NCBI GenBank assembly: GCA_947462875.1
Contig: CANHQJ010000014.1
Span: 38,492 to 102,491 of the forward strand
Direction: 5' to 3'
Origin: Verrucomicrobiia bacterium
Lineage (GTDB): Bacteria > Verrucomicrobiota > Verrucomicrobiia > Verrucomicrobiales > Akkermansiaceae
DNA: 64,000 nt
Shown: piece by piece, positions 19,801 through 28,051 of the stretch
How positions within the stretch are numbered: position 1 is the stretch's first letter
Layout of the letters: each line of letters begins with the position of its first letter
Made by a program: the position numbers and the translations under genes
The notes under the pieces: model-generated
The model's input: only the letters and a program-made list of their open reading frames with translations
Databases searched by the model: none
What the model was told of the DNA's origin: nothing

Positions 19801-20444
19801 GTGAAGAGTTCCGGCTGTCTGTAGGTGAAGGTTTCCAGATCCGCCAGCAAATCGGTGAGAACATCGTCGTATGCCTCGCGCGGCTCGTCGCTCTGGTAAA
19901 TGGCGGTCAGCCACTGCGCGATGGCAACCAGATCCTTGCGTTCATCGGCTTTGCCAAAAAACCAGGCATCGAACTTGCGGACTTTGCCGAAAGTGCGCAG
20001 ACGCACGCCTTCCTCGCGCATCAGCAGATAGGCGGAATCGGTATCGCCGAGGTGATTGATGAGAATCCGGTAGCAGCGTGGCGCGGCGATGGCGGCGGTG
20101 GCGGGATCGAGATTTTGCTGCTTGAGCAGCTTGCGATACAAGCCCACGGCCTGCCGCCACTCACCGGCGAACTCTGCGGATTGGGCGGCGCTGAAAAGCA
20201 GCTTCGGAGAGTCCGCGGCATTCGCGGCGAGCCATGGCTTCACGGCGGCGAATGCGAGGGCGGAGCGGTTTTCCGTGAGACCGAGGTCGAGGATCTCCGT
20301 CGCGCCCGCTTCCGTTTGTGAGGCGGCCGCCTTGAACGCGGTGATGCGGTCATCCAGCGGCGCGGCGATGGCGAGGCCGATGGTCAGAGGCAGGGCGGAA
20401 AGACGAAACATAAAGGATGCGTTAGAATTAAGTACTACGTTCAT
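13881..20444 (-). CDS. Giant exported TPR/beta-domain protein (2187 aa)
   Basis: The protein has a signal peptide; MFRLSALPLTIGLAIAAP begins at residue 12, so an alternative ATG at 20409-20411 is possible. The ATG at 20442-20444 overlaps the previous stop (ATGA). N-terminal helical TPR-like repeats cover about 30-780. A beta-rich middle spans about 790-1855 with recurring modules such as HSGRFLG, SGEFEG and HSGIFKG, each followed by a GD..I.ARY-type strand. C-terminal TPRs of the BamD/CpoB type run about 1860-2187. It is a clear paralogue of the adjacent 2536-aa protein, with the same order of regions. It is probably periplasmic or outer-membrane associated. The function is unknown, and the operon places it with an ExbBD motor. 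Confidence 0.88.
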   Translation of the reverse strand: MNVVLNSNASFMFRLSALPLTIGLAIAAPLDDRITAFKAAASQTEAGATEILDLGLTENRSALAFAAVKPWLAANAADSPKLLFSAAQSAEFAGEWRQAVGLYRKLLKQQNLDPATAAIAAPRCYRILINHLGDTDSAYLLMREEGVRLRTFGKVRKFDAWFFGKADERKDLVAIAQWLTAIYQSDEPREAYDDVLTDLLADLETFTYRQPELFTALQGLAAAKHTSPAVKARIAWVIEAVPFAEKMAEALGAKRAVPDTLMDAPLKAAKELIAAAPFEGSLAVAHGWMHFNAGDSGVFATFTNPRRAEKAAPLLAALRTLPVDQARIIVHLQVPAAKNRKLVPYLISEDELKALTTERPELATAPAPVTEQKRKKVKKNAPTPESEEEKEFSRELLALPPNADAAAVEAAFSAVMQRATNAGYFPNLLGLAPVAKLPTWSEPLRASVQSLFTDLAPLGPYPKRQGYEALAARVIQESADANRAAQFEEIAAGLWSAALAGDGNWAIVAADSYAKLAAKSVADGNASLALTLSRCASQSIDARTVNLPKFSEILANLRATAGLAAAKIGAVEIPVDQTDPAFPIYKSQAEYALGNLESAWQLYLGHTDQLIPVLRSLSIDYGFWLLQRTIEANRDQEAENLIKELTIWARQAEGSFSVDQDARLKIAYADLAFRKGALPTSRAWYRKVAEAAEYAGSEMQLMAALGSVKVDRVSKNFGAAMTELDTLMKLKEPEFRKRVRYARAEVLMDQESYAEALEEIEQVLRQEPKHADALILRGRIHYEMRKLVEASEIELGPSQDKTVIVPGEAVKINLRDPTLNVSGVGADIEVEIWAKSGDRERVLLYQLGDSKEKFRADVPTALGPPTPGDKVLQILGVDEIRFGYSERFRAKMKDLPADPEIVIGVASDARLAFSAGAFPAREGERRLDIEELGLSTAQAALGTRAVRPGNPVYVRVTDPDHSITPGIDEVTIGLQTSSGDEIRQLVLKETSPFSGEFEGIVPTTGAQALAFASESAPGRDPNMTISAKEYPGWQGNVGDTENARVFGIDLNDNVPLDKMAIDIGEKGQQLTRFVLQTSLNGKDWTTRARFPEDTPVWDGRPHVSSFPTFRGGIEVSKPESRALPEDWQEKMELTSNRASIKYLSATVKSLSAAPLPMVETGHPGYSGLIRYRALFHQPRAAIRRFELTGYPNDGQTIFLIDGMPAAADAENPLLIERELAAGLHEIQVWRNAGRDTMLKSKPQLLCDEPGKQDLVACPDAMFDPSTFPPDAKALLPQPATLAKNAAGTMEVSFGDQTRARLVRLVIHGFEGGAPSIRKVTLTDRSGKALLPVAQDYMTLRENMQLEVLPGDQITARYDDSRSATPKRNRHEQRLTVAFNDALVTASFLTYITTEEGRELVLEPIRRFRFDDPVAIVIDDADMDSSPEKDIIEFKVVSSSGGTATVKAVETEEHSGRFLGRVFPVPGEPARSSEIKVAEGGTITATYLDAENLIPGIPTERSVLIEHARYTEPKVAAYPMSSKVLEKPAGVVKAGKQSDASKEEVILPRRTIDYQYADGTPAVHAAIVGASLRFDVVVPHLALAGSSEVNAFVQTDAGRKASKEELKKPFDVAAPGTLKLKGALVQAAVLAPSGYQIDATPVAPTNEPPLEEGRFSFSIPLILGDLPERSFATKAAEALSDSALPEGLAVKVGDIVHMGFPYKDAKDQVQWKLLDFKVESHAFLDVMQNGYQEALAKAFVGEKLYLRLIDRGLDRGPDRDVAKVSIEASSGIKTEYELQETDAHSGIFKGVFALSYAEEKTPAQLPPVALNGFPVRYGDDVKISYAGDPSVPAQAISVNRGADGFIEPFSKRFTGDEMAVKTSFTLAECFFELAKKHREMEEESLARREIAQARKLLAEAIATHRDDEMRAHAEYLLGNLAQEYADLAKNEESKLPMYQDALARFSKIPSDYPETEFAAKAQFKTALVYEKMGETQNAVEEYVKLAYKYPNNELIPSVMSRLGGYFQETGLALKKQADPLREKEDDASKAEVLRLDELSYPEFLNAAMVFAKLQERFPDDPLAGLAGLRSAQNYMRAHQYQKAIQVFTIVYSNETYDDREIRSQAIYWAGLSNERLAASYSDQSYKAKGEAINSAYQLYRRVTFDYPDSVWAKYARGRLADPVFARIIELETLERERMIESLKEMRKK

Positions 20445-23400
20445 CGTTGCTCAGCCTCCAATCGTTCCAGTTCGAGTTTGTTTTCCAGGTCCAGCAGACT
20501 TTGCTGGGACAGTTGGCCGCGGGCGAAGGCGGCCCATTCGCTTTCCGGGAAATCATAGGTCAGGCGCTTGAACATCGAGTAGGCGGCCATCGGCTGACGC
20601 AGCGCCTGGTAGCTCATGCCGGCCCAGTACATCGCCTGCGCGCGGATGGTTTTGCCATCGTAGCCCTGTTCGGCGATGACGCGCTGGAAGGCATCGATGG
20701 CTTCCTGGTGCTTGGCGGCGCGCATGTAGGCCTGCCCGGCACGCAGACCAGCCTGCCCGGCCAATGAGTCGCTGGGGAAACGCTCCTGCAAGCGACCGAA
20801 AATCTGTGCCGTCTTCAGGTATTCCGCGACCGCCATTTTTTTCAGCGCCTCGCCCTCGAAGCGGGCATCCTTGTCTTCCTCCGGTTTTTCCAACAGCGGC
20901 TTCGCTTGCGCTTCATACTCGCTGGCTTTTTTGAGGAAATGGGTGCCGAGCCGCGCCATGGACGTGGCGAGGAACTCGGAGTCAGGATACTTGTAGGCGA
21001 GCTTCACGTATTCCTGCGCGGCGATTTCCGGCTCTTTCAGGCGCTCGTAAATGGTGGCGATCTGGTACTGCGCCTTCGAGGCATGGATGGTCTGGCTGTA
21101 GCTGCCGGTGACATTGAGGAAACGCGATAGCGCGGCGCGGTAGCGGGTTTCCCGGACTTCCGGTTCCTTGGTGGCATCTGCCTCTTCCATGGTCAGCGTG
21201 CCTAACAGATACTCGGCATGGGCGCGCGTGTCGGGATCGGTGAACTGATCCATCGCTTTGGAAAGCAGCTGCTTGGCACTCTCGTATTCGAGCGCGGCGG
21301 CATCGTGCTCTTCGAGCTTGCGGTGGCGTTTGGCCACTTCCAGATAGGCCTCGGCGAGCGAGAACTGCGTGCGCATGGCGATCTGCGGGTCGTCGTATTT
21401 TTTCGAAAACGGCTCAATGGTGCCATCCGCGCCCTTGCTGACCGTCACTTGCAGGATGTCGGTCTTGAGGCCCTTCGCATCGGTGTATCGCGCGGCGACG
21501 GTATCGCCGTAGGTCACGGGAAATCCGTTCTGGCGCACATCGTAGGGCGCGGCGGCGTCCGGCTTCGCCTCCGCTGGCGCGGCGTAGGAAAGCTGATAGC
21601 CCGCCTTGAAGATGCCCGTGTGCGGACCGCTCTCGTGCAGTTCCACCGTGTGCTTGGCACCGGATTTCGATTGCATGAGCACGCGCACCACATCCGGTGC
21701 GTCGGTGAGATCCGCGCCGAGATCGATCACGCGCAGGTTGAGATTTTCCCCGACGAAGGCGCTGGTCACCGGTGCGCGGAATTCCTCGTTCATGATATCG
21801 AATACCGGATGCGTCACCACCTGCGTGCTGGTGGTGAGCCATTGCTCCTTGCCTTCCGCATCGGTGAAGCAAAAGCCGAAATGCACACGCTCGCCGGGAC
21901 GGACCACGAGACCGTGGGGCGAGAGCGTCACATCATCCGAGCCATCCAGCGAGTTTCTCGCGCGATTCGCCATCTCGCGGCGCTCTTCGTCGGTGAGCGC
22001 TCCATACTCGGGCAGCGTGCCGACGATCAAAGGCACGGAAAGATAGAAACGGTCAAACTCCAGATTTTCTCCGGCACTCATCGGGGACTCCTTGAGATAA
22101 AAAGGCAGCAGCGGAATTTGCGACCAGCGATCGTTGTGACCGATCGGCTTCGCCAGAATGCCCTGCAGCTCCAGTGTGCCCGGGGCATTGATATTGAAGC
22201 CCGTGGCCGTTTCGCCAGCGGCCTTGCGTCCGGCATCCGTCTGCGCATAGACCGAGACATGGGAGGCGACGCCGAGTGCGAGTTGCGGCGCGACGAGTTC
22301 CAAGAACATGCTCTGGCCGAGCACCGCCTGGAAGCCCCCCTCGGGAGGTTTTTCAGCAGGGAGAATGGTTTGCTTCAGCTGCCAACTCTCCGCCACCGCT
22401 TCGCTGGCGATGCGGTTTTCCTGATCCTGCGCCTGGTTGCGCGGCTCGAAGCCATGTTGCAGCGAACGCATGGTGCCTCGCGGGATGGGGCTGACAGTGG
22501 CGTGCGAAAGCTGGAACTGCGGGGCACGGAAAGACGCGTGCCGGATCACGGCGATGCGCTCGGTGGGAACGCCGGGACGGTTGTTTTCCTGGTCCAGATA
22601 GCGCGCGGTGATGGCGGCACCACTCGCGACCTGGATCTGGTTTTCCCCGGCACTGCCGGATACCGGCGTGATCGTGAGTTGGAAAATACCGGTGGAGTCG
22701 CCAGTCTCGATGGCCTCATACTCCTTCGATCCAGCGGCGCTTTCCAGCTTCACCGTGACCTTGTCCCGCTCGACCGTGGCATCCCTGTCGGCATCGTGGA
22801 TGGCGAGGGTGAGCGGCTTGTCGTACGAGAAACGTAGTAGTTTCTCATAGTACGGCTGCGGCTCGCCCAAACGGGCATCCATGCGCGGCTCCATGTCCGC
22901 AAACTCCGCGAGGGCATCGGTGAAGGAGACTGTCAGAAAACGCTCGTGGCGTTCCTTCGCCTTGGTGACAAAACGGTCGTCCACATAGCGCACGGAAATT
23001 TTATCACCGGTGAGCATTTCCAGCGTGTCGTTCTTGTTCAGCGCCGCGAAGTCCTGCGCGACGGGCAGCACGACCTTGCCTGCGGAGTCGGTGAGCGCGA
23101 GTTTGTTCAACGCGGGTGCCGGGCCTTCCTGCTCGACCATCACGAGGCGCATCAGGCGAGCGCGCGAGTCCTTGGCGAACTTCACCTGGAACTCCGTGCC
23201 CCCGGCATTCGCCTCCACCGTGGCGGGGGCGTTGCGCTGATCGACAAACGCGGCGGGGAACGAGGCGGGATCGAAAAACGAATCCGGGCAATCCGTTAGA
23301 TTTTCCGGATCGATGAGATTCGCCTGCAGTTTCACATTCCGGCCGAATCCGATCTGGTTGAGCCAGCCGGTCGCCCAGATTTCCAGGCGATGGATGCCCG

Positions 23401-26400
23401 GCTTCAGAGCGACTTCGCCTTGCAGTTTGGCCTGATCCAGCTCCGCGATCACGCGACCATTGACCAGCATGACAAAACCAGCCGGCTGCCCTTGATTTTT
23501 CTCCGCCTTGATGCGCGGGTCAGGAGTGAACGAGCCGAGTTGTAGCGCGAAGCGGCGGATGACGCTTTCCTTCTCGTAGAAACTCGCCTGGAAACGCACG
23601 ACCACCGCGGGATTCTCATGCGTGCCATTGCGCAGCCATTTCACATCGGTAGGGATCGATGACGGCAAGGCCTCCGAGGGACCGGCGACATTTTTCGAGA
23701 ATGCCATCTCCGGCTGATGCGCGAGCCAGCCGGATGCCATGTGCTGGCGGAGATCGGTCAGCTCCTTGATCGGGCGCGCACCGTAGTGGTGATTTTTGGC
23801 GTCTTCATTGACCACGGTGACAGAGGGCTTCCAGGGATTTTCGATCGGGTATTTGGTCGGCGGATAGGTGGCGATGGTGGTCCAGTCGGTGGGATTCATC
23901 GCGGTCTGCACGATGAATTTTTTCCACTTCGCACCTTGCTCGGCAGCGGTGATGGTCAGAGTGCCGAGGCTGCTGTTGTCATTCAAATCGACCATGAACT
24001 CGGGTCGGACATCCTTGGCCGGAACGGGGCGCCAGGCAGGGTATTCCTTGTTCGGGCTGATCACCATGTTCGGCGCGCGGCCCGGTTCCGAGTTCTGGGC
24101 GAAGGCCTGCGCCTGCGCGCCGGTGGTCGGCACACTGCCCTCGAACCACCCGCTGTGCGTGGCGGTCTCGCGCAAGGTCACCCGTGACACGGAATCGCCG
24201 CTGGAGCTGCTGACACTGACGGTGAGTTCATCGATTTCCGCACTGCGACTGCGATCGGGATCGACCACGCGGACGTGGATGGGATTGCCGGGCTTGGCGA
24301 TGTCCGATAGAAAACGATCGGCCCTCTCGGGATCATCGCCCTCCAACGCACGGGCGGCGATGCGGGCTTTCACCGCACCTTTGAGATAGTCGCCCTGGTC
24401 CTTGCCGCCGATTTCCTGCATCAGCGCCTGCATGTCAGCCGTGCGCTGTTCGGCCTCGGTGAGAAGCTTGCGCGCGGAAGCCATCAGAACGGCGTCCGAG
24501 GCGATCGTGATCGGACCGCCGCGTTTCGCATCGGTGAGATTCATTTTGCTGAGGAACGCATCCGAATAGGCGTAGAAAACCTCATCATCGCCGATGACTT
24601 GCAGCTTGTTATCACCGGGCGCGGGCGCCCCCAGCATGGTCGGCAATTCACCGCGGAACTTGGTTTTTTCATCGCCGAACTGGCGCAGGAAAAAGGTTTC
24701 CTTGTCGCCTGAGACCGCCCACACCACCACCTCGATCTCGGTGCCCGCTCCGGAAACGGCGAGGGTCGGATCGCTGAGAGTGACCTTGAGGTTTTCGCCC
24801 GGCACGAGCGAGGTCTGGCCGGTGGAGGAGCCGAGCTCCACCTCGGTGGCTTCCATCAGCTTCTGGCGCTTGAGCTGCACCTTGCCTAACAGAATGCGCG
24901 AATCCGCATGGTTCGGCTCGCGGGCGAGGATGGAATCGATGTCGTCCTTGGCGTCATCGAAATTCTCCATGTCGAAGTTCACCTCGGCGCGGGAGTAGCG
25001 GATCTCCGTCCAGATTTCCGGCACGCGTTCCAGCTCCAGCTCGGCGAGTGTTTGCAGGGCGGCATCGAAGTTTTTCCCGATGCGTTCCGCGCGGGCCTTG
25101 CGCAGGGCGGCGTCATGGCGCACCATCAGCTCGGCATATGCCTTGTTTTTCTGGACACGATCGTAAATTTCATGGGATTCGCGCAACTGGCCGCGCTGCA
25201 GGGCGATGTCGCCGTAGGCAATCTCGATCCGTGCTTTTTCCGTGATGGTCAGAGGTGAGGCGGATTCCCGCGCCCAATCGAGCAGCGACTTGATGAGCTG
25301 TTGCTGGCGCTCTTCATCGCGACCGTAGATCACACGTTGCAGGGCCCACATCAGATAGGGCACGGAGAGTTCGCGATGCATCGTCACGAAAGTCTCCCAG
25401 TGGCCATCCAGCAGGTTCCTGGCGCTGTCCTCATTCCCCGCCATCCACTCCGCTTGCGATTGATAAAGCGGGTAGGACGGATGATTCGGAGCCACGGGGA
25501 TGACGATGAGGCCGAGCTTCATCGATGCCTTGCCGCGGATGGACTTCAGCAGCGGAACGTCCGTCTCGCGCTTGAACCAGGTGTGACCGCCATTGTGGCG
25601 TTCGATCGCGCCGAGACCGCCGAGGGCGAGGGTGAGAGCGGCGGAAGGTTGTGGCTCGATCAGCGAATCCGCCAGCGTGAGCATCGCGGGATACGTGCGG
25701 TGATGGACCGAAGTAATGCGCCAGAGGTAGGAAGAAGTGCGCAACAGGGTGACGGGATCCTTGCGTTTCGCCACAGCGTTGAAAAATCTCTCGCCGAATT
25801 TCGCAGGCGGGGTGAAGGAGCGCAGCGAATCGGCCACTTCGACGCAGAGCGATTGCACCGATTCATCCGCAAAGACCTCATCACTGAGCTCGGCGATTTT
25901 TTCCAGGCCCTCGATTTCCAAGCGCACGGGAGACTGGCGTATGCCCTCGATGACCTTGCGCAGGGCGGCGGCGGCGGTGGCGGCATCCGCATTGGCAGGC
26001 AAGGCGAGCAAGTCCTGGCAAACGAGCTTCGGATCCGCGGCTTGCACGTGAGCGAATTGTGCCGGCGGCATGGCTTTTTGACCGAACCAGGCACTCGCGC
26101 CGTAGCGGGCCTCCGCGGAAAGCGTGGCGAAGGCAGGCGAGGCATACAGCGCCTCCATCAGCTTCACCGACTCCAAATTGTTCTCCGGAAACTGCGCGTT
26201 AATCCACGCCAGGGTGAGCCAGCTTTCCGCCTTGTTCTGCTGAAGCAGATCGGCGACAGCCTGACGCAGCACGGGCTCTAACGGATGAGCGGTACAGGCT
26301 TTGGGCTGGCGTTGTTTCAGCGACGCCAAACCACCGGCGCGGGCGGCCTTGCGCAGGATGAGCGGGTCATAGCGATCCGGACTGAGGCCGATGACGGAAG

Positions 26401-28051
26401 CATCACCACTGAGCGGGCCGTCAGGACCTGTGAAATCGGTCTGCAGGGCATCGCGCACCAGCGCCTGCGCTTCGGGGCGGGCATCGCGGAGAAGTTGCGG
26501 CACCACCTCGGGCGTGACGCGCAGTACTTTGACGAGGCTGGTTTTCACCGCGGGAAGTTTCGGCGCGGCCGATGTGTAGTCGTCCCAGAGCTGCTGGAAG
26601 AGGGCGCTGCGCTGCGCGGCAGGAGCCTTGGCATCCGGATCAGGCGGAAGGGTGGCGAGCAATGCTTTGGACTTCGCGATTTCCTGATCGCGCTTCGTCG
26701 AATCACCCGGGCGACCGGTCCAGTGCCAGAGGCGGTCGGCATAAACACCGCCGAGTTCCGCCGGACCGAGACGCCAGGCCTCCGGGCCTAACAAGGCGGC
26801 GATGGCCTTATCCAGATCCTTGCTCTCGCCAGCGGCGACGATGGCACGGATGGCGGAGGCTTCCGGCGAGGGATTGAGCGCGAGCACGGGGGCGAGTTTC
26901 TGCGCGTCCTGAAAGCTGATTTTATCCCATCCAAACACCAGCACCGGACCGCTCTTGCGATTGACGAGATCCGGATTCGCCAGTGCGAAAGCGCGGGCTT
27001 CCTCGGGGCTCAGCACCTGCGGGCCAGAAGCGTAATGACTGCCATTCCACGAGCGCAGCAAATCGGCCTGCGGCAGTGGCGGAAGTTTGCCCAGTGCCGC
27101 GCGGATGGGCGCCATCTTCGCTTCGGTTTCATGCGTCCAGTATTTTTTCGGATCATCACGATAGTGCTGGCTGGTGCTGCCGCCGGCCCAATCCGTCTGC
27201 ACTCTCTCGGCATACTGCGGATGACGGTCCAGCAACGCCTTCGCCACGGCAAGCGGCGGAGCGACATCCTTGCCATCGATTTTCGCCATGTTGTAGGCCT
27301 TGATCGAAACCGTGCAATCAAGCAGCAGGCGCAGCTCTTCATCGTAGATGGGAAGCGCGGCGAGAGCCTTGACATCGGCCACGAATTCCGGCGTGAAGCG
27401 GTCGCTTTTCAGATCGTAGCGAGTGGCGCGGATGGATTCGAGCAACCAGCGCACGTCGCTCTGATGGAGCGCGATGAGTTGATCCTTCGCGGCACCGGAC
27501 TTGGCGGTGGCGAGCAGGCGGGCGGCCACGGCGGCGCGGTCATTGGCTGCCTGCGCCTGGGTCAGAAACCAGCGATCGAACTGCCGGAAGCGCGGGTTCA
27601 CAGCCAGCGTTTTCGCTTCATTGAGAGCAAAGGAATAGGCGCTGCCGGGAGTGTTGAGTTGGTCGATGAGCAGCGTGTGAATCGCGGTGATCGCCTCGCC
27701 CGCCTCGGCGGATTTCGGATCTGCGAGCTTGAGCGCCTGTTGGTAGAAAGCGACGGCTTCCTTGGTTTCTCCGCTGAGCTCGGCGGCGCGGGCGGCCTGG
27801 AAAAGCAGGGCGGGATTTTTCGGCAGATTGCGGCGCAGCCACTCGTTCGCCAGCGCGAGCGCGGGAGCGGGGCGGTTCTCGGCGATGCCCGTCTTGAGCA
27901 GCGTGAGAATCGCATCCTCCGGTTGCGATTCCAGCGCGGCGGCGATGGTGGCGCGCTGCTCGTCAAAGGTGGCGGCATGCAGAGCCGCAGAGCCTAACAG
28001 AACTAGCGCCGCCAGAGTGCCGGCAGCACGGATGGTCAGCGGTGTTTTCAT
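20441..28051 (-). CDS. Giant exported TPR/beta-domain protein (2536 aa)
   Basis: This is the largest gene in the window. A signal peptide covers about 1-26, TPR-like helices about 30-1060, a beta-rich middle about 1070-2230, and CpoB/BamD-type TPRs about 2230-2536. The C-terminal TPRs include YPDSEFLATSMARLG and FPSDSLAGQAGLRAGQAY. The beta region carries modules ending in THSGWFEG, DSTGIFQ and PHTGIFKAG, each followed by a strand like GDTVAARYTDA. The same blocks occur in the 2187-aa paralogue. Stop and start codons overlap with both neighbours (ATGA at 28048-28051 and 20441-20444), so translation is probably coupled through the TPR genes. The role may be structural or in large-substrate handling. 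No enzymatic motif was seen. Confidence 0.9.
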   Translation of the reverse strand: MKTPLTIRAAGTLAALVLLGSAALHAATFDEQRATIAAALESQPEDAILTLLKTGIAENRPAPALALANEWLRRNLPKNPALLFQAARAAELSGETKEAVAFYQQALKLADPKSAEAGEAITAIHTLLIDQLNTPGSAYSFALNEAKTLAVNPRFRQFDRWFLTQAQAANDRAAVAARLLATAKSGAAKDQLIALHQSDVRWLLESIRATRYDLKSDRFTPEFVADVKALAALPIYDEELRLLLDCTVSIKAYNMAKIDGKDVAPPLAVAKALLDRHPQYAERVQTDWAGGSTSQHYRDDPKKYWTHETEAKMAPIRAALGKLPPLPQADLLRSWNGSHYASGPQVLSPEEARAFALANPDLVNRKSGPVLVFGWDKISFQDAQKLAPVLALNPSPEASAIRAIVAAGESKDLDKAIAALLGPEAWRLGPAELGGVYADRLWHWTGRPGDSTKRDQEIAKSKALLATLPPDPDAKAPAAQRSALFQQLWDDYTSAAPKLPAVKTSLVKVLRVTPEVVPQLLRDARPEAQALVRDALQTDFTGPDGPLSGDASVIGLSPDRYDPLILRKAARAGGLASLKQRQPKACTAHPLEPVLRQAVADLLQQNKAESWLTLAWINAQFPENNLESVKLMEALYASPAFATLSAEARYGASAWFGQKAMPPAQFAHVQAADPKLVCQDLLALPANADAATAAAALRKVIEGIRQSPVRLEIEGLEKIAELSDEVFADESVQSLCVEVADSLRSFTPPAKFGERFFNAVAKRKDPVTLLRTSSYLWRITSVHHRTYPAMLTLADSLIEPQPSAALTLALGGLGAIERHNGGHTWFKRETDVPLLKSIRGKASMKLGLIVIPVAPNHPSYPLYQSQAEWMAGNEDSARNLLDGHWETFVTMHRELSVPYLMWALQRVIYGRDEERQQQLIKSLLDWARESASPLTITEKARIEIAYGDIALQRGQLRESHEIYDRVQKNKAYAELMVRHDAALRKARAERIGKNFDAALQTLAELELERVPEIWTEIRYSRAEVNFDMENFDDAKDDIDSILAREPNHADSRILLGKVQLKRQKLMEATEVELGSSTGQTSLVPGENLKVTLSDPTLAVSGAGTEIEVVVWAVSGDKETFFLRQFGDEKTKFRGELPTMLGAPAPGDNKLQVIGDDEVFYAYSDAFLSKMNLTDAKRGGPITIASDAVLMASARKLLTEAEQRTADMQALMQEIGGKDQGDYLKGAVKARIAARALEGDDPERADRFLSDIAKPGNPIHVRVVDPDRSRSAEIDELTVSVSSSSGDSVSRVTLRETATHSGWFEGSVPTTGAQAQAFAQNSEPGRAPNMVISPNKEYPAWRPVPAKDVRPEFMVDLNDNSSLGTLTITAAEQGAKWKKFIVQTAMNPTDWTTIATYPPTKYPIENPWKPSVTVVNEDAKNHHYGARPIKELTDLRQHMASGWLAHQPEMAFSKNVAGPSEALPSSIPTDVKWLRNGTHENPAVVVRFQASFYEKESVIRRFALQLGSFTPDPRIKAEKNQGQPAGFVMLVNGRVIAELDQAKLQGEVALKPGIHRLEIWATGWLNQIGFGRNVKLQANLIDPENLTDCPDSFFDPASFPAAFVDQRNAPATVEANAGGTEFQVKFAKDSRARLMRLVMVEQEGPAPALNKLALTDSAGKVVLPVAQDFAALNKNDTLEMLTGDKISVRYVDDRFVTKAKERHERFLTVSFTDALAEFADMEPRMDARLGEPQPYYEKLLRFSYDKPLTLAIHDADRDATVERDKVTVKLESAAGSKEYEAIETGDSTGIFQLTITPVSGSAGENQIQVASGAAITARYLDQENNRPGVPTERIAVIRHASFRAPQFQLSHATVSPIPRGTMRSLQHGFEPRNQAQDQENRIASEAVAESWQLKQTILPAEKPPEGGFQAVLGQSMFLELVAPQLALGVASHVSVYAQTDAGRKAAGETATGFNINAPGTLELQGILAKPIGHNDRWSQIPLLPFYLKESPMSAGENLEFDRFYLSVPLIVGTLPEYGALTDEERREMANRARNSLDGSDDVTLSPHGLVVRPGERVHFGFCFTDAEGKEQWLTTSTQVVTHPVFDIMNEEFRAPVTSAFVGENLNLRVIDLGADLTDAPDVVRVLMQSKSGAKHTVELHESGPHTGIFKAGYQLSYAAPAEAKPDAAAPYDVRQNGFPVTYGDTVAARYTDAKGLKTDILQVTVSKGADGTIEPFSKKYDDPQIAMRTQFSLAEAYLEVAKRHRKLEEHDAAALEYESAKQLLSKAMDQFTDPDTRAHAEYLLGTLTMEEADATKEPEVRETRYRAALSRFLNVTGSYSQTIHASKAQYQIATIYERLKEPEIAAQEYVKLAYKYPDSEFLATSMARLGTHFLKKASEYEAQAKPLLEKPEEDKDARFEGEALKKMAVAEYLKTAQIFGRLQERFPSDSLAGQAGLRAGQAYMRAAKHQEAIDAFQRVIAEQGYDGKTIRAQAMYWAGMSYQALRQPMAAYSMFKRLTYDFPESEWAAFARGQLSQQSLLDLENKLELERLEAEQR

